Shown here: one piece after another, positions 1-11,648 of the stretch
Numbering within the stretch: position 1 is the stretch's first letter
Layout of the letters: every line of letters begins with the position of its first letter
Source: Pocillopora verrucosa
Taxonomy: Eukaryota; Cnidaria; Anthozoa; Scleractinia; Pocilloporidae
Length of the DNA stretch: 64,000 bases
Assembly: GCF_036669915.1 (NCBI RefSeq)
Contig: NC_089316.1
Location: forward strand, 26,479,825-26,543,824
Direction of reading: 5' to 3'
Notes under the pieces: generated by a model
The model's input: only the letters and a program-made list of their open reading frames with translations
What the model was told of the DNA's origin: nothing
Database searches by the model: none
Translations under genes and position numbers: made by a program

Positions 1-58
1 CAAACTCCTCTGAATATACAATAAAATTACTACTAGTAAATTGTTTTAGATGTCTGTG

Positions 59-3000
59 TTAGCATTTGTGACTCAAAGCTACTTTTTCATCCTGGACAGC
101 AGCAAATCTTTTCAGACGCTTGCTAGACTTCTTGGTGCTCAATTTAATTCTTTTCCTTTGAGTAGTTGCAGCATCTGGGGCTACCTTGTGAAGAGAATCT
201 TTCTTCACACATGGTTTGAAAGGCAAGGTATTGGTGCCGACAGAGATAAAACTAGCCCTGTCTTCCTCAACTGCCTCCGTGGTTGTTGTATCAAAGAGTT
301 TGTTTTTATCTACAGGTTTGCCTTTGTTCCCTTTGACATGACTTGTACTACCACAAGTACTGGAACTATCAAATGTCTTACTTTGTAAGTCTTTGTGCAC
401 ATATGAACCCATTGACACTGCTGATGGTGATGGAGACTGATAAATGTGGCGCACTACAGAATTACAGCAATCAAGGTCACATTTCAGCCCACATTTGTCA
501 TTTCCAAAAGGACACAACTTTCTCACTACTTTAGTGATGCAACAGGAATCTTCATCACTATCCTCCTTGTTCTCTGCAACTGAAAAATTCACAACTGATG
601 TGGACTCTCTTCCTTCAGTCCTCACAGAAATGATGCAAGATTCTGCTTCCACAAAATCCATAACTGCTTTTGGTGTTGTTGAGGACAAATCCTGTTTTAC
701 TTCTCGGAAACATGCTCTTCTCGGCACCTTACCACATTGTGCAGATCTTGTGTTAGGGAGAACTGGTGCTGATCTGTCGACATTAGCTTCACTGTCAAAA
801 GGTTCCTTATCTGTTTTCACTGCCTTAACAAACTCAACACTTGCATCTGATGAACAATCAGATTCTATAGATTCTTTACCAATTAGTTCAAATTCATTTT
901 GAAGATTTTCCCTCGCTGACCCTGTGATAAGACCAGAGAGAGTAAGAAGAAAACTAGATGTCATCGATGATGTTGAAGCAAAACTGTCACCAAGGTGAAG
1001 GCCACTAAAGTCAGGAGTTTCTTGAAGTTCTATTGTACGTTCTCCTTTTTGTTCAATTGTTTCGTCTTCATCATCTGATCTTTGAAGGGAAATTCTGAGA
1101 CGTTTCCTCATAGGAGATGATCCCATGTTAGGCTTCTTCACAACAGTATCTTCAGGTAAAGGTGTCTCTCTTCTGCAGTTTAACTCATTTCTGATCTCAG
1201 CAAGAGGAGGTTCGTCATCTGACACTGAACACACATTGACTTCACAGTCTTCTGTTGGTGATTCCCATGCATCATCATCATTATCGTCATGGCTTAAATA
1301 GTTCATGGAATGATCCCCTATTTGTCTTTGCCGCGTACTCAATTGAGGCTCACTATGTCCACATACATGACAATGCCATTCTCCGGGGGATTTCTTCCAG
1401 CGTTGACACTTCAGATGGGTGCCAGTTTGGCCACAGGTGTCACACAAACGCAGGCGCCATTTTCTGAAATTAGAGCAGCAATACTGTAAATGTATTGAGC
1501 CCTCCAAGCAAAAAACATTTCCATGGCAACCACAAGTTTAAAACAATTTTGGCAACTAAATTTACGGTGAAAGTTGCCCAATTGGTGACCTGTGTTTTGT
1601 GGAAAAGAAGCAGGCTCTAACATTGCATGTTACTGATCTTAAGTTGAAGTAAACTGATGAACCTTTAACATCAAACAACCACATTGCTTACTTCAAAGGT
1701 TTGTAGTGTGCTCAGCCATTTTTCAACCATACAATATTACACAAAGTGTTCCCATAGTTCCATCATTTTTTTTTTCCTCTGTTGACTAAATTTCATCTCT
1801 GAAGGTTGTTTTCTGTTTTTTTTAAGGTGCCAAATGGTATGTTTGAAATACCTTGAGCTTGGAATACTGATATAATGTAAAATACAAAAGGTTCCCCAAA
1901 AATCCACTGCTTTAGCTTTACATGGAGCAATGTTGGTATCTGAGCAACTGGCCACCTACCCCTCCCCTACCCCAATAACAGTCAACTGATAACTATTTAG
2001 GGTTATAGATAGGTTATGGGAGGTAGGTGTCCAGTTGCTTAGGTACTGTCATTGATTGCTAATAGACTAATCCAATGGCTCTTGACTGCACTATTTTCAA
2101 TGAAAGTTTTAAATCAAAGTAGAATTTTCAATGTATAATACAACACTAAAAACAAGAGAATTTTAGTGTTTTATACCCAGATGTTTCCTTATACTCTCTG
2201 CCATTGGGACAGACACAGTTCTTTGCATCACAGCGACTGTACTGAAAAAGAAGGTCAACAAAGGCATCTTCTGTTTCCCAACTAGCATCCCTGTAAAGAA
2301 TTTTACAAAAATATCCTTTGTCAGTTTTCCAACACTAATAGCAGATTTTCAGGGACTAATGCTCACAATAAATGAATTTGGTAGACTATAACCAAAGATC
2401 CCTGTAGCACACAATCACCATTTTTTCCCCGACATCATCGAAAAGGAGGGCTTACTCATTTTCTATGCATTTGGAATCTTTTACATAAAATAATCCATTC
2501 TGTCCTTTAATATATTATGTGAACATTCACTTCTCTGACATGAAATTAATCTGAGATCATTTCAACCCTTCCACTACCAAGATCTCAGTAGTAATTCTCT
2601 TTAGTGTATGTCATACAATTCTGTTGATGTTGTCTTGACGAATTTGGTATTAGATCAACTAATGATCCTTAAATTAATATTTTTCTTTATTCTCATCTCT
2701 TGTCTGCTTGATATTGTACTGATGTTATAAACCAACATTCTGTCTCAGTCACCCATGAGAGTTAACCCTTTAACTCCCATGAGTGACCAGGACAGAATTT
2801 CTCCTCACACCATCCATACAATATCAAGCAGACAAGTGATGAGAATAAAGAGAAATGTAAATTAGGAGATTATTAGTTAATCCAAACACAAATTCTCAGC
2901 ACTAAAATCATAGGAATTGTATGGCAGTCTTTTAGGGGAATTACTAATGAGATCTTGGGAGTGAAAGGGTTGATAAACAGGTTAACTAAAACTTACTGAT

Positions 3001-6000
3001 CAGGTATGAAAATTCCCATTCGCTTCATTTCTTCTTGAAATTCTTCCAAATTATTGCAAACTGGGCAACGGAAGTAATACAACCCACTTGACTTTGCATG
3101 TTTCTACAGGAAAAATATTGAAAAGCTATAAGTATGATCATAAATTGAACAAAACATTTCCCAGAAAAGGTGTCTTAGCATATCATTACTCCATTTGAAT
3201 TTAAAGGTTTTAAGTTGCAGATGTATCCCAGGGTGGTAAAATGGTTAAATACTCATATAATTGTGTTTTTTCCTTGGTGACAATCTGAACTTCCATCGCA
3301 TCTAGATTGTGTAACAAGCTACAGTTATTCATATACAGATAGATTTTTTTCTAATGAGTAATTCTGCCAGGATCATTTGAAAATCAAAGTGATTCTTTGG
3401 TGGCCTTGTCAATCAATGATGTCCAAACAAAAAAACAACAACAACTTGACGAAAATATGGAGTTTGGTAATAAGTTGTGAAAATTATAATTTGGAAAAAA
3501 ATTGGAAAAAAAAGGATTTTTCTGTACCTGAAGACATTTGTTGTGAAACCATGTCCTTCTACAGCAAGGTGTGACGAGGGGAATATCATAAACAGGTGAC
3601 TTATTCTTCTGTTCTATTTCACACAAACAGATTGGACAGGTTTGGTTTCTTTTTAATGCCACATCCTGGGTTGGGCGATGATGCCGACAAAAAGAACTGT
3701 GGTGTAACACAAAGGGAAAAAATATGGTAAATATTATTATTGATGCTACATTTAGTAATCAACATTCACAACAATCATCACAATTATCTTTTTGGTATCT
3801 CATGGTAGTAAGGGCCAGTCACACTTGTTTTATTTGTTATTTACAGAATGGAACAAGACCATTAATAATCAGGACCAGTGAAACTATTTGCCATTTCAAA
3901 AATGCTATCTTAAGAATTTTAGTGTAATTTAAGTCAGAAAACTGAGACTTTGCAGTTTTTTGGTAGCTCTGTTTTATTAACCTTTTAACTCCCAGAAGTG
4001 ATCAACATGAAACTTCTCCCAATAATATCCTTACATTATCCAGCAAACAGGTAATGAGAATATTCAAACTTATCAGTTAGAAGTTGTTATCTTGATCGAC
4101 CAAAAAAAAAAAAAAGTTTGGGATACAGGTGAACAAGAATTTCGAAAGTATTCACAAATTCTATCGCTCTGACGAAGGGCTAACACTCGAAACGTCAGCT
4201 TTTTTACCCTTTACGGTAGCTAATTTACGTTTTCAACCCAGTTGTTAACACTAAATTACCTGCTTCACAAATTACAGGCTGTAAAATGAAATCGCTTGAC
4301 TCTTAGTTGGGTTTTTTTTTTTATCAGGAACAGATCTTTGGATAACGCTTGTTATCGGGAATACACAGACGCCGTGGAGATGCTAAGGCGAATGTGACAA
4401 AAAAGTCGGCTTTGTTTGGGCCTCTTGTTATGCAAAATGGTTTTAAAGTGTGATCTACTAATGAGCTTCACTAAACGCGTTTGCGTTTGCGTGGACACGC
4501 GTTAAGTTCAAAACGCCAACGCGTTGGCTCTGCGTGGGGAACACGTTGAGCGGTTCGCTTATCTTCAAGAGGTACTGTAACACCATGTTCTCATTACTAA
4601 TTTACAAGGAAATGTGTAGCAGCCTGAGAGGAGAATTAATCATTTGATCTTGGGAGTTAAAAGGGTTAACCTTGGTGTAGTTATTCTTAAAAATCTTAAG
4701 TTGTTATTCACTTTTTTTTTTCCAAGTCCTAGATTTTTCAGACAGGACTAGCCTCAAAATCACCTATGGATGAGGCAACCTTTAAAGACAGTCATTATTA
4801 ATATCATTAACTTATCCATTAAATGCCACTGACAGTGTTCATCAAATTTTGGCCTTTCTGATGCAGAGTTTCTTTCAAAAAGTTAAGCTATTTTACTGAA
4901 ATCACAAGCAACAATTACATGTTTAACCCTTCAATTCCCAAGATCTGATTGTTAATTCTCTCTGCTCTCCTCTATTTCCATGTGAATAAGTTACAAGAAT
5001 TTGGTGTTAGATCAAGAGAACAACTTCAACCTGATACATTTGAGTATTCTCATTACCTGTTGGTGGATAATAAAAGGATATTGTAGAGAGGAGTTACTTA
5101 TTAATCACTTCTAGGGGTTTAAGGGTTAAAAACCCCTTACTAACCCCATTAAAATTCCGTATTGTAAGTCATGGACTGGGTATTTTCCGCTTGGATTTAT
5201 GGCTCAAGTGCAAAGCAAAAGAAGGTTATTACCACTGAAAATCAACTCACTTAAAGGTATCAAAAAACTGAAACAGAGCTCCATTCTCTTTTCCACATTT
5301 ATAGTGGAAAGTTTCACGACATCCTCCCTCACAACAGCCAATAGAGGCACCCAGCTTCCTGCAGAAACTGCATCTCTGCAAAGAAATGAGCCAAACTAAA
5401 CAATACCATAAAGACAATTAATATAAATAGTCATTGGAAAATATAAGATAATTCATCACGAGCAGCTCAGCAGGCTCTTCTGGTCAGTGGTCAATCTCAC
5501 AGGTACAGGCTCATATCAAATACTTCAGCTGCACCAGTGACAGATGGAAATAAGTTCAGTGAGCAGCTAAAAAACATTGCACATCCCTTTCACTTAAACA
5601 TTCAAAAATTCATAAATTCACTCCTTACAATTCTTATCATTTGAGTTTGAAAAAATTGGTTTTGAATCAACCAATAATCCCCTAATTGATGTTTTGTTTG
5701 TAAGGAGAAGTTCTATCTTGATCACTCTACAAAGTTAAAGGGTCAAACAACTGCATTATGAGAGAAACTACAAAAAAATTATCATTAGATGTGTGTTATT
5801 CTGTATCTTTAATTGAAAATCAAGGCTATCAACAAAACAGTTCAGTGGCCCAGGATGGAGACTTGAGTGTCTGTATCTGACAAATAAGTGACCAGGACTG
5901 TTTTTGGAATTTTAGATTTCTAAAGGCTGGTTTCGCAGGCGACAGAATTGGAATCCAAGTCATAGTTAGAACTGTAAGAGGGTTTTCACTGAATCATAAG

Positions 6001-7103
6001 CATCAGAGTCATAAGTGAAATTGGAAGAAAATGAAACTGCCCTGCTTCTTCTGGTTTTGATTCTGTTCATTTTATAACTCTGCTTACAATTGCGATTTTC
6101 AATTTTTACTACATCATATCATTTTCTTCCAATTTCACTTTTCTCTGACTCCTATGATTCAGGGAAAACTACATCATGGGAGTTACAAGCAGAAGCAAAC
6201 AGACATTCAATCAAAATTCCAGTTTTCCATCCTGCCGAAAACAGTCTTCTACTCACCACTCCAACAATCTAGTTTTCACTTAACTGTAGGCAACAAAGTT
6301 GTACCGTAAGCAACATCTATATTTTTTTTCCAATTCCATTGGTTTGATTTTCTCTAGATTGTATGCTTGTGTGGTTCTGATAACCAATCCAACCCCAACT
6401 CTGTCATAAGTGAGATCCAGGCTTAAAGGCATATTTAAAATTTCATCTAAGTCACTAACCAGTCTCTTTGCCCTTGATATTTCCTTCTTTATGTCCTTGA
6501 TTAAAAATCCATCAAATTCTTCATCATCTTTTCCTCTCTGAGCCAGTCCTGAGGAAAGAAACTGCACAGGAAACAATTCATTATGCAATAGACAGGGCTT
6601 TCTATCAGTTTACCAGCGTGATAACACATGCCTAGAAAAGTTTGTTCATTACTGGCTGGAGGTGAGTGATTTACAAACTATTCCCATGTTCCCAACATTG
6701 TAAGTGTAACTGAGGCACAACTGCCTTTTAAACCATTACACACTGACATTAATCAGTATGCATATTCTCCAAACTGTTCTCTATACATTTCCTAAGGTGC
6801 TGACAAGGAGAATTTGTTTAACAATCAAGAGCTTCTTTAGTTGGTGATCATTTCTTTTATTCTCATGACCTTGATGAGTGATTCAGGGGTGATAATGTAA
6901 GGAGAACTTAGATTCTAGTCACTCTTAGAGGTTAAGGAGATTAAAAGGGACAGAGGGCTGAACTACATGCAAAAAAATTTTAAATTTGTAAAGGAATCAT
7001 TCCTTACCATACAATACTGGTGAACTGAAAAACCAGTATTTATATCCTTTAAGAATTTTCCAAAAATTTCTTCATCAGGTCCTTGGAAACACAGCCTACA
7101 CAT
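59..7103 (-). CDS. PHF7/G2E3-like PHD/RING zinc-finger protein (probable E3 ubiquitin ligase), 7 coding exons
   Basis: Exons (minus): 7103-7008, 6561-6460, 5375-5251, 3696-3528, 3103-2997, 2290-2177, 1463-59; each junction has AG/GT sites, and the sum is 2118 bp (705 aa). Seen: an extended PHD at about residues 1-125 (starts MCRLCF, then SSGLAQRG, CRKLGASIGCC, SFCRHHRPTQ); a RING-like PHD at about 130-190 (CPICLCEIE, CCRRTWFHNKCLQ, FRCPVCNN); a third PHD at about 220-275 (CDAKNCVC, WRLRLCDTCG, WHCHVCG). This order and the spacer motifs match PHF7 and G2E3, nuclear proteins that bind chromatin or ubiquitylate substrates. The roughly 430-residue tail after the PHDs is acidic/serine-rich, ends in basic NLS-like clusters, and has no HECT domain, so it is closer to PHF7 than G2E3. 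The start is the first ATG after an acceptor near 7112. Family sure; orthology not. Confidence 0.9.
2560..2972. repeat. Two family A MITE-like repeats in inverted orientation
   Basis: A minus-oriented copy (about 2560-2772) meets a plus-oriented copy (about 2764-2972). Shared text includes the terminus TTAACCCTTTAACTCCCATG, the internal words GACAGAATTTCTCC, GTGATGAGAATAAAG and CATAAGAATTGTATGG, and the end GAGTGAAAGGGTTGA. Together they form an inverted repeat of about 410 bp inside an intron of the PHF7-like gene. Confidence 0.8.
3978..4667. repeat. Family C MITE-like repeat split by about 490 bp of inserted repeat DNA
   Basis: The left part at about 3978-4098 (TTAACCTTTTAACTCCCAG) and the right part at about 4570-4667 (GATCTTGGGAGTTAAAAGGG) look like two ends of one element of the kind seen at 4925-5130 and 7811-7935. 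Between them lies an A-rich tract and a copy of the GACGAAGGGCTAAC repeat (about 4125-4262). This is a nested insertion in an intron. Confidence 0.6.
4925..5130. repeat. Family C MITE-like interspersed repeat
   Basis: Begins AACCCTTCAATTCCCAAGAT and ends CTTCTAGGGGTTTAAGGGTT, giving imperfect terminal inverted repeats. Similar text recurs at 7811-7935 and near 40653-40775. Confidence 0.65.
6733..6936 (+). repeat. Family B MITE-like repeat, copy 1
   Basis: Shares CATATTCTCC, CTCTATACATTTCCTAAGG, TGCTGACAAGGAGAATTTG, CAATCAAGAGCTTCTTTAG and GGTGATCATTTC with copies at 7320, 29935, 38812 and 47864. Intronic in the PHF7-like gene. Confidence 0.85.
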
Positions 7104-7319
7104 GTCACTGTTGACTGGCAATAATAAATAACGTTTAAAAAATGATAAGAATAAAGAAAACCAACTTTCCCTTATCAAGTTAACAATTAAATTTATCATA
7201 AGGCCATAGATGAAAGAAACCCTGCAATTATCAAAAATTATTGCTCGGAAATACTTTAGATGCTCTTTCTCTAAGAAAATCATAGCATCTTAACTGTTGA
7301 CCACAAAGAGAGATTGTTC

Positions 7320-7722
7320 ACCCTTCACACCATTACATCAGTAAGTATATTCTCCATACAACTCTCTATACATTTCCTAAGGTGCTGACAAGGAGAATTT
7401 GATTAACAATCAAAGCTTCTTAGGTTGGTGATCATTTCCTTTATTCTCATGATCTTATTGGATGATTGAGCAGTATTACTGTAAGGAGAAATTAGATGCT
7501 GGTCACTCTTACAGTTTAACCTTTAAAGACCAAGACAGAATTTCTCCTTACAATATCAATACAATATAAAACAGACAAGTGATGAGAATAAGGAAAAATA
7601 TAAAGTTGCAAATTAGTAGTTGATCCAAAACCAAATTCTCCAAACTCACATCATAAGAATTGTACTGCAGACAGTAAGGAGAATTATTAATGAGATCTTG
7701 AGAGTGGAAAGTTCAAAGGGTT
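7320..7722 (+). repeat. Composite: family B repeat (7320-7515) directly followed by family A repeat (7516-7722)
   Basis: The B copy contains TGCTGACAAGGAGAATTTG and ends near CACTCTTACAG. The A copy starts immediately with TTAACCTTTAAAGACCAAGA and ends near GAGTGGAAAGTTCAAAGGG. The same B-then-A order is found at 29935-30350. Confidence 0.8.
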
Positions 7723-7810
7723 ATGACACTTTTCCTCATGACTTTCTAACAATATCAAATGGTCAAGTAATGATAACTGATGACATCAGAAATATTTCTG
7801 TATAGCCTCC

Positions 7811-7935
7811 TTAACCCTTCAACTTCCAGAACTATCTTGATCTAGCACCATGCTCTCATAACTAATTTACAAGGAAATATGTATAAGCTAGAAGGGAGAA
7901 TTAACAATCAGATCTTGGAAATTTAAGGGGTTAAA
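7811..7935. repeat. Shortened family C MITE-like repeat
   Basis: Begins AACCCTTCAACTTCCAGAAC and ends GATCTTGGAAATTTAAGGGG. The interior shares ACTAATTTACAAGGAAAT with the right part of the split copy at 4570-4667. Confidence 0.6.
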
Positions 7936-8847
7936 CAAAACCGTATTCACAAAGGCATTCTATGGTTTTCAAGAACTGTATGCATGATGGAGTTTTGGGG
8001 CTGTGCAGAAACTTCGCCTATATGAGTGGAAATGTGTTGTACAGATGATGCATCAAGCTCTTACGGGTATCAGAAATATTTACGAGAAATATCTCCGATT
8101 CTCTATTGTTTAGGACGATGTTTTACTAAATTACAAATTAAATTCGGGCGCCAAAGTTGTGATGGGATTTTCGAAACTCAGCCTGAAATAGTAGCTACCC
8201 ACGAATACTCGAATCAGGTACTGAGATCTTTGTAGATTCTTTTCTTCTGAGGCAGATCTTGATCAAAAGTCAAAAGCTGTACAGATCGAAGTTAAAAAAG
8301 CTTCCAGATCGCACAAATTGGACGGAGTTCATGCATTACTGTATAAATGTGCATGATCTCGATCGAATATCAAGATCTATTTCCGAACTATATCGGGAAA
8401 CTATGTCCCGGTTTTTCATGGAAAAAGCTGACCTAAGTGCCTACCTTCGGCAAAATCTCTTTCTCTCCATCCCCTACGTCGACGCATCATAAAAACAGTG
8501 AAAATCTGGAAACAAAGTCGATCTACTTTCTACAATCGGCCCAGCTTGGCATAACTTCATATTCACCTCATTCAAAGGTAACGGAATCTCGCCCCATGCC
8601 TCCACTCTGATGTCTAATCATAAGCACGTCTAGCGTGCGAAGTGTACTTTTTTTGGCTGCCTGAGTCGTGACTTATTAAAAGTTATTTAAAAAAGCTATT
8701 TTTTTTGAGTAGTTTTCTAGTTTTAAGTATAAGTTACAAGTGAAATAACTGTTCCCCAGAGTACTCAAATAACCAAAGAGCGAATATCTTTAAGAAGTTG
8801 TGTGAAAAAAAGGGAAATGCTGAAAATTGATTAGATTACGAACTCAC

Positions 8848-8930
8848 CCTTTTCCTCCAGCACAAATCGTTGTACTGTCAATGAAGTTGACGAAATAAAA
8901 TCTCGTGTCCACCGTTAAACCTGGGACATC
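8848..8930 (-). other. Probable 5' noncoding first exon of the PHF7/G2E3-like gene
   Basis: On the minus strand a consensus donor (AGG|GTGAGTT) ends an exon at 8848, and the sequence upstream of it to about 8930 has no ATG. The next plausible acceptor (TTGCCAG) lies just before the start codon at 7103. The 5' boundary is a guess, and transcription is inferred only from the splice sites. Confidence 0.35.
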
Positions 8931-9721
8931 AGGCGTCATCGGGCGTCATCAGGCACTTCTCAGAGTTCACGAGACACGAGGATTTCGAGACTGCTCGGCT
9001 CTCATGAATTTATAACGTCGGGATTTAATCCCATGGAGATAATTTTTACATGGGTTTAAAACATTGTTTTAGATTCTTAAAGTCAGTTAGCGATTACAAT
9101 CTCTTCCCGTGTTCTTCCCGCGTTTTTCCCCAGTATCTTTTATCTAATGAATCCGCAAAAATAATATTAATTTTGTCACTAAGGAATAAGATTGTTAGTT
9201 GTCTTCTATAGCTTTGATCGTAACTTTACATCGCCAGCAGATAAAACCGTGATTAACGTGACACGTAAGTAGCCTCTTCCTCTTCAAAATTGACGAACCA
9301 ACTACTTACCCTGGTTTCATCACCATCATCATTATCATTATCAGCCACTTCAGAACGAATGTTAATGCAATTTCAACAGTATGGTAAGGCGGAGAGACCT
9401 CCACGAAACCACCAGACTAATGTGGGAGGTCACCTCGGTTGTCAATAGGTTTGTGATTAAGTTGTGGATATGCGGCTTTGTCAATACAGACTCATTTCAT
9501 TAAAAATTCAATCATCATCTTCCTTTTTAGATGCACAAAAGCTAGTCGAACGAATTATCGATATTGGGAGAGATTTCCAAATTTTGGGACCTTGGTAGAG
9601 TATTGTGAACTTTTCAAGATTAGTACGACAGTGATGCAGTCGATAACAGCTCGCTTCTCGTCTCAAAACTATAAATTTGATTACTCGTAGGACACATACT
9701 GAGAAACACCAAGCAATGCTA

Positions 9722-9811
9722 AGGGTATATTTCAGGTGGAGGGTATATTTCAGGTTGAGGGTATATTTCAGGTGGAGGGTATATTTCAGGTGGAGGGTAT
9801 ATTTCAGGTGA
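9722..9811 (+). repeat. 18-bp minisatellite, five copies
   Basis: Five head-to-tail units of AGGGTATATTTCAGGTGG with one or two changes. It sits in the gene-free stretch between the PHF7-like first exon and the K+ channel; no ORF uses it. Confidence 0.95.
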
Positions 9812-10076
9812 GTCTCGAGCAGTTTTAATCAAAATCTTTGTGACTCTTTTTGCTCTGTGAAAGTCTTTTCTAATTGAACGTAAATCGTATGCCTCGCGAT
9901 ATAGAGTCAGGCTATCAACTCTATTGATTACAACGTTTCGACTGCTACACAGCTAGTCTTCGTCTTTTAGCTACGGATCCTGTTATATCTTGTACCTACA
10001 TCTTTTCATTGTCTGTGAAATTTTACATAAAACCGAGGGAAAGCTGGGTAAGGGATGAGATTCTTTTTTATTATCA

Positions 10077-10082
10077 TTTATA
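10077..10082 (-). promoter_or_regulatory. Candidate polyadenylation signal AATAAA for the K+ channel gene
   Basis: The minus strand reads AATAAA about 110 nt after the channel stop codon, a plausible 3'-UTR distance. No transcript evidence. Confidence 0.4.
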
Positions 10083-10190
10083 TCGTTACTTTTTCTAACA
10101 AAACTGTGATTCTTAACTTTCGCCTCTGAAAACTTTGCACCTTTTTCAGGGGTCTGGAGAAACCATACCTAAACAATTTGGATATAAAAA

Positions 10191-11648
10191 TTAAACGTAA
10201 ATCTCAATTCTTTCTCCTTCTCCCAACAGAGTGACTTCAGTGTCTTTCATTTTGCTTTCATCCTCCTGTTTCCCATTGTTTTGCTTTTCCTTCCCTTTCT
10301 GTTTGTTCGCCGGACTACTTCCCTTTAGCTTGTACATCTCCTCAAAGTGTGACAGCAGGACAGGGGTGGGGAAACAAAACAGAACAACTATCCCGGATAC
10401 AGCACAGATGGCTCCAATTAATTTACCCAGAGCACCTTTCGGTACCTTGTCCCCATAACCCACTGCGGTCATGGTGACTATCGTCCACCAAAAGGCGTCT
10501 GGTATACTATCAAAGTCATTGTCTTTCACGTCATTCTCAACATAGTAAATGACGCTGGAGAAGAGGATCACATTAATAATCATAACTGCTAATAGCGACG
10601 GTAGGTCTTTTCCACTCATAACTAATGTTTGAGCGAGAACTTTCAAGCCTTTGCTGTAGCGAGAAAGCTTCAGGACTCGTAACACTCTAATGAGGCGAAT
10701 TATCCTTAAAACCGGAAATGACGTCATCAAGACACCATCCGCTTCGAAGATAAGAGTGATATAAAATGGCAAAATGGCTAAAAAGTCAACTAAACCTAAG
10801 GCGGAAGTCATAAATTTGATTCGATTTGGAGCAGCAATAAGTCGCAAAACATATTCAAACGTAAACCATGCTACGTAGACAGTCTCGATCGTTGACCAAT
10901 AGGTACCACGTTCTATAACAGTACAGTGTGTCTCTGTCAGGTTGATGTGATTATCGCCCAGCGAAGTGTTGTAGAGGTCACGTGTCAATATATGACCGTT
11001 GGTATTGTTGTGTAAGGAGCTCGAAGTGACATCACGACAAACAGTGCGCCGATTAAACCTCGGGATAGTCTCAATACAAAATGTTATCGTTGATAATATT
11101 ATCACAAGTAAACTGAATTTTGCCAGCAAATCCGCCCAAATGGAGGTGTGAGGGTATTCTAGAAGCCTCCAAATTTTTCGCTGAATCGGATGTTCGGGCA
11201 TCTCCTCTTCAACATCTTTCACCTTCTCAGGTTCAATTTCCTGCTTGTACCTCAAGTCCGCTTCATGAAGCTGGAAAAATTTTATTTCCTCTAAAAAACT
11301 TTCCCGTGGAACGTGCTCGGGACATGATAAAATTCCGCAGGATTGATAGAAAAACAGTATGGCATCAAACACAACTTTATCACGATCAAAACAGTATTCC
11401 TTGCTCAGAGTGTTGTAATATTCCCTCCGCTTGCTTGGCGAACCGAGCAATGTTTGAGGGTACTGGGCCAGAGTTTGTTCATAGGTTTCGAAAACAAGTC
11501 CCCGGACGTTGATGCGAATTCTTATTCCTGTATCCGCTGTTGTGACTGATTGCGGGCCATAGGGTTCCAACAAACTTTCACATCTGACATAGCGGTCTCC
11601 ATCATAACCGGAAGCTCGTGACGATGCGGCCACTGAGAGCGCATGCAT
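10191..11648 (-). CDS. Shaker-type (Kv1/KCNA-like) voltage-gated potassium channel alpha subunit, intronless
   Basis: 485 aa, one uninterrupted exon, ATG at 11648. T1 tetramerisation domain at about 43-135 (VRGLVFETYEQTL; FDAILFFYQSCG). S1 at about 172-194, followed by a long S1-S2 loop with three N-glycosylation sequons (N214, N227, N236). S2 at about 252-272, S3 at about 283-302. S4 has R315, R318, R321, R324, K327 and R330 at every third position, so the voltage sensor looks intact. The pore helix leads to filter AVGYGD at 395-400, and S6 spans about 407-432. The protein should form tetrameric K+ channels in the plasma membrane, possibly heteromeric with other Shaker subunits. Oddities: Ala precedes VGYG where Kv1 usually has Thr, and S6 reads PTP (427-429) instead of PVP. 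The C-terminus EIYV could bind a PDZ domain. A Shaker family member is certain; electrical behaviour is not. Confidence 0.95.
   Translation of the reverse strand: MHALSVAASSRASGYDGDRYVRCESLLEPYGPQSVTTADTGIRIRINVRGLVFETYEQTLAQYPQTLLGSPSKRREYYNTLSKEYCFDRDKVVFDAILFFYQSCGILSCPEHVPRESFLEEIKFFQLHEADLRYKQEIEPEKVKDVEEEMPEHPIQRKIWRLLEYPHTSIWADLLAKFSLLVIILSTITFCIETIPRFNRRTVCRDVTSSSLHNNTNGHILTRDLYNTSLGDNHINLTETHCTVIERGTYWSTIETVYVAWFTFEYVLRLIAAPNRIKFMTSALGLVDFLAILPFYITLIFEADGVLMTSFPVLRIIRLIRVLRVLKLSRYSKGLKVLAQTLVMSGKDLPSLLAVMIINVILFSSVIYYVENDVKDNDFDSIPDAFWWTIVTMTAVGYGDKVPKGALGKLIGAICAVSGIVVLFCFPTPVLLSHFEEMYKLKGSSPANKQKGKEKQNNGKQEDESKMKDTEVTLLGEGERIEIYV

Noticed and set aside
9722..9811. CRISPR-like direct repeats
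   Set aside because: The units are contiguous with no spacers, and this is a eukaryotic genome.
11120..11549. Plus-strand ORFs of 68-130 codons opposite the K+ channel
   Set aside because: Antisense shadows of the conserved channel coding frame.
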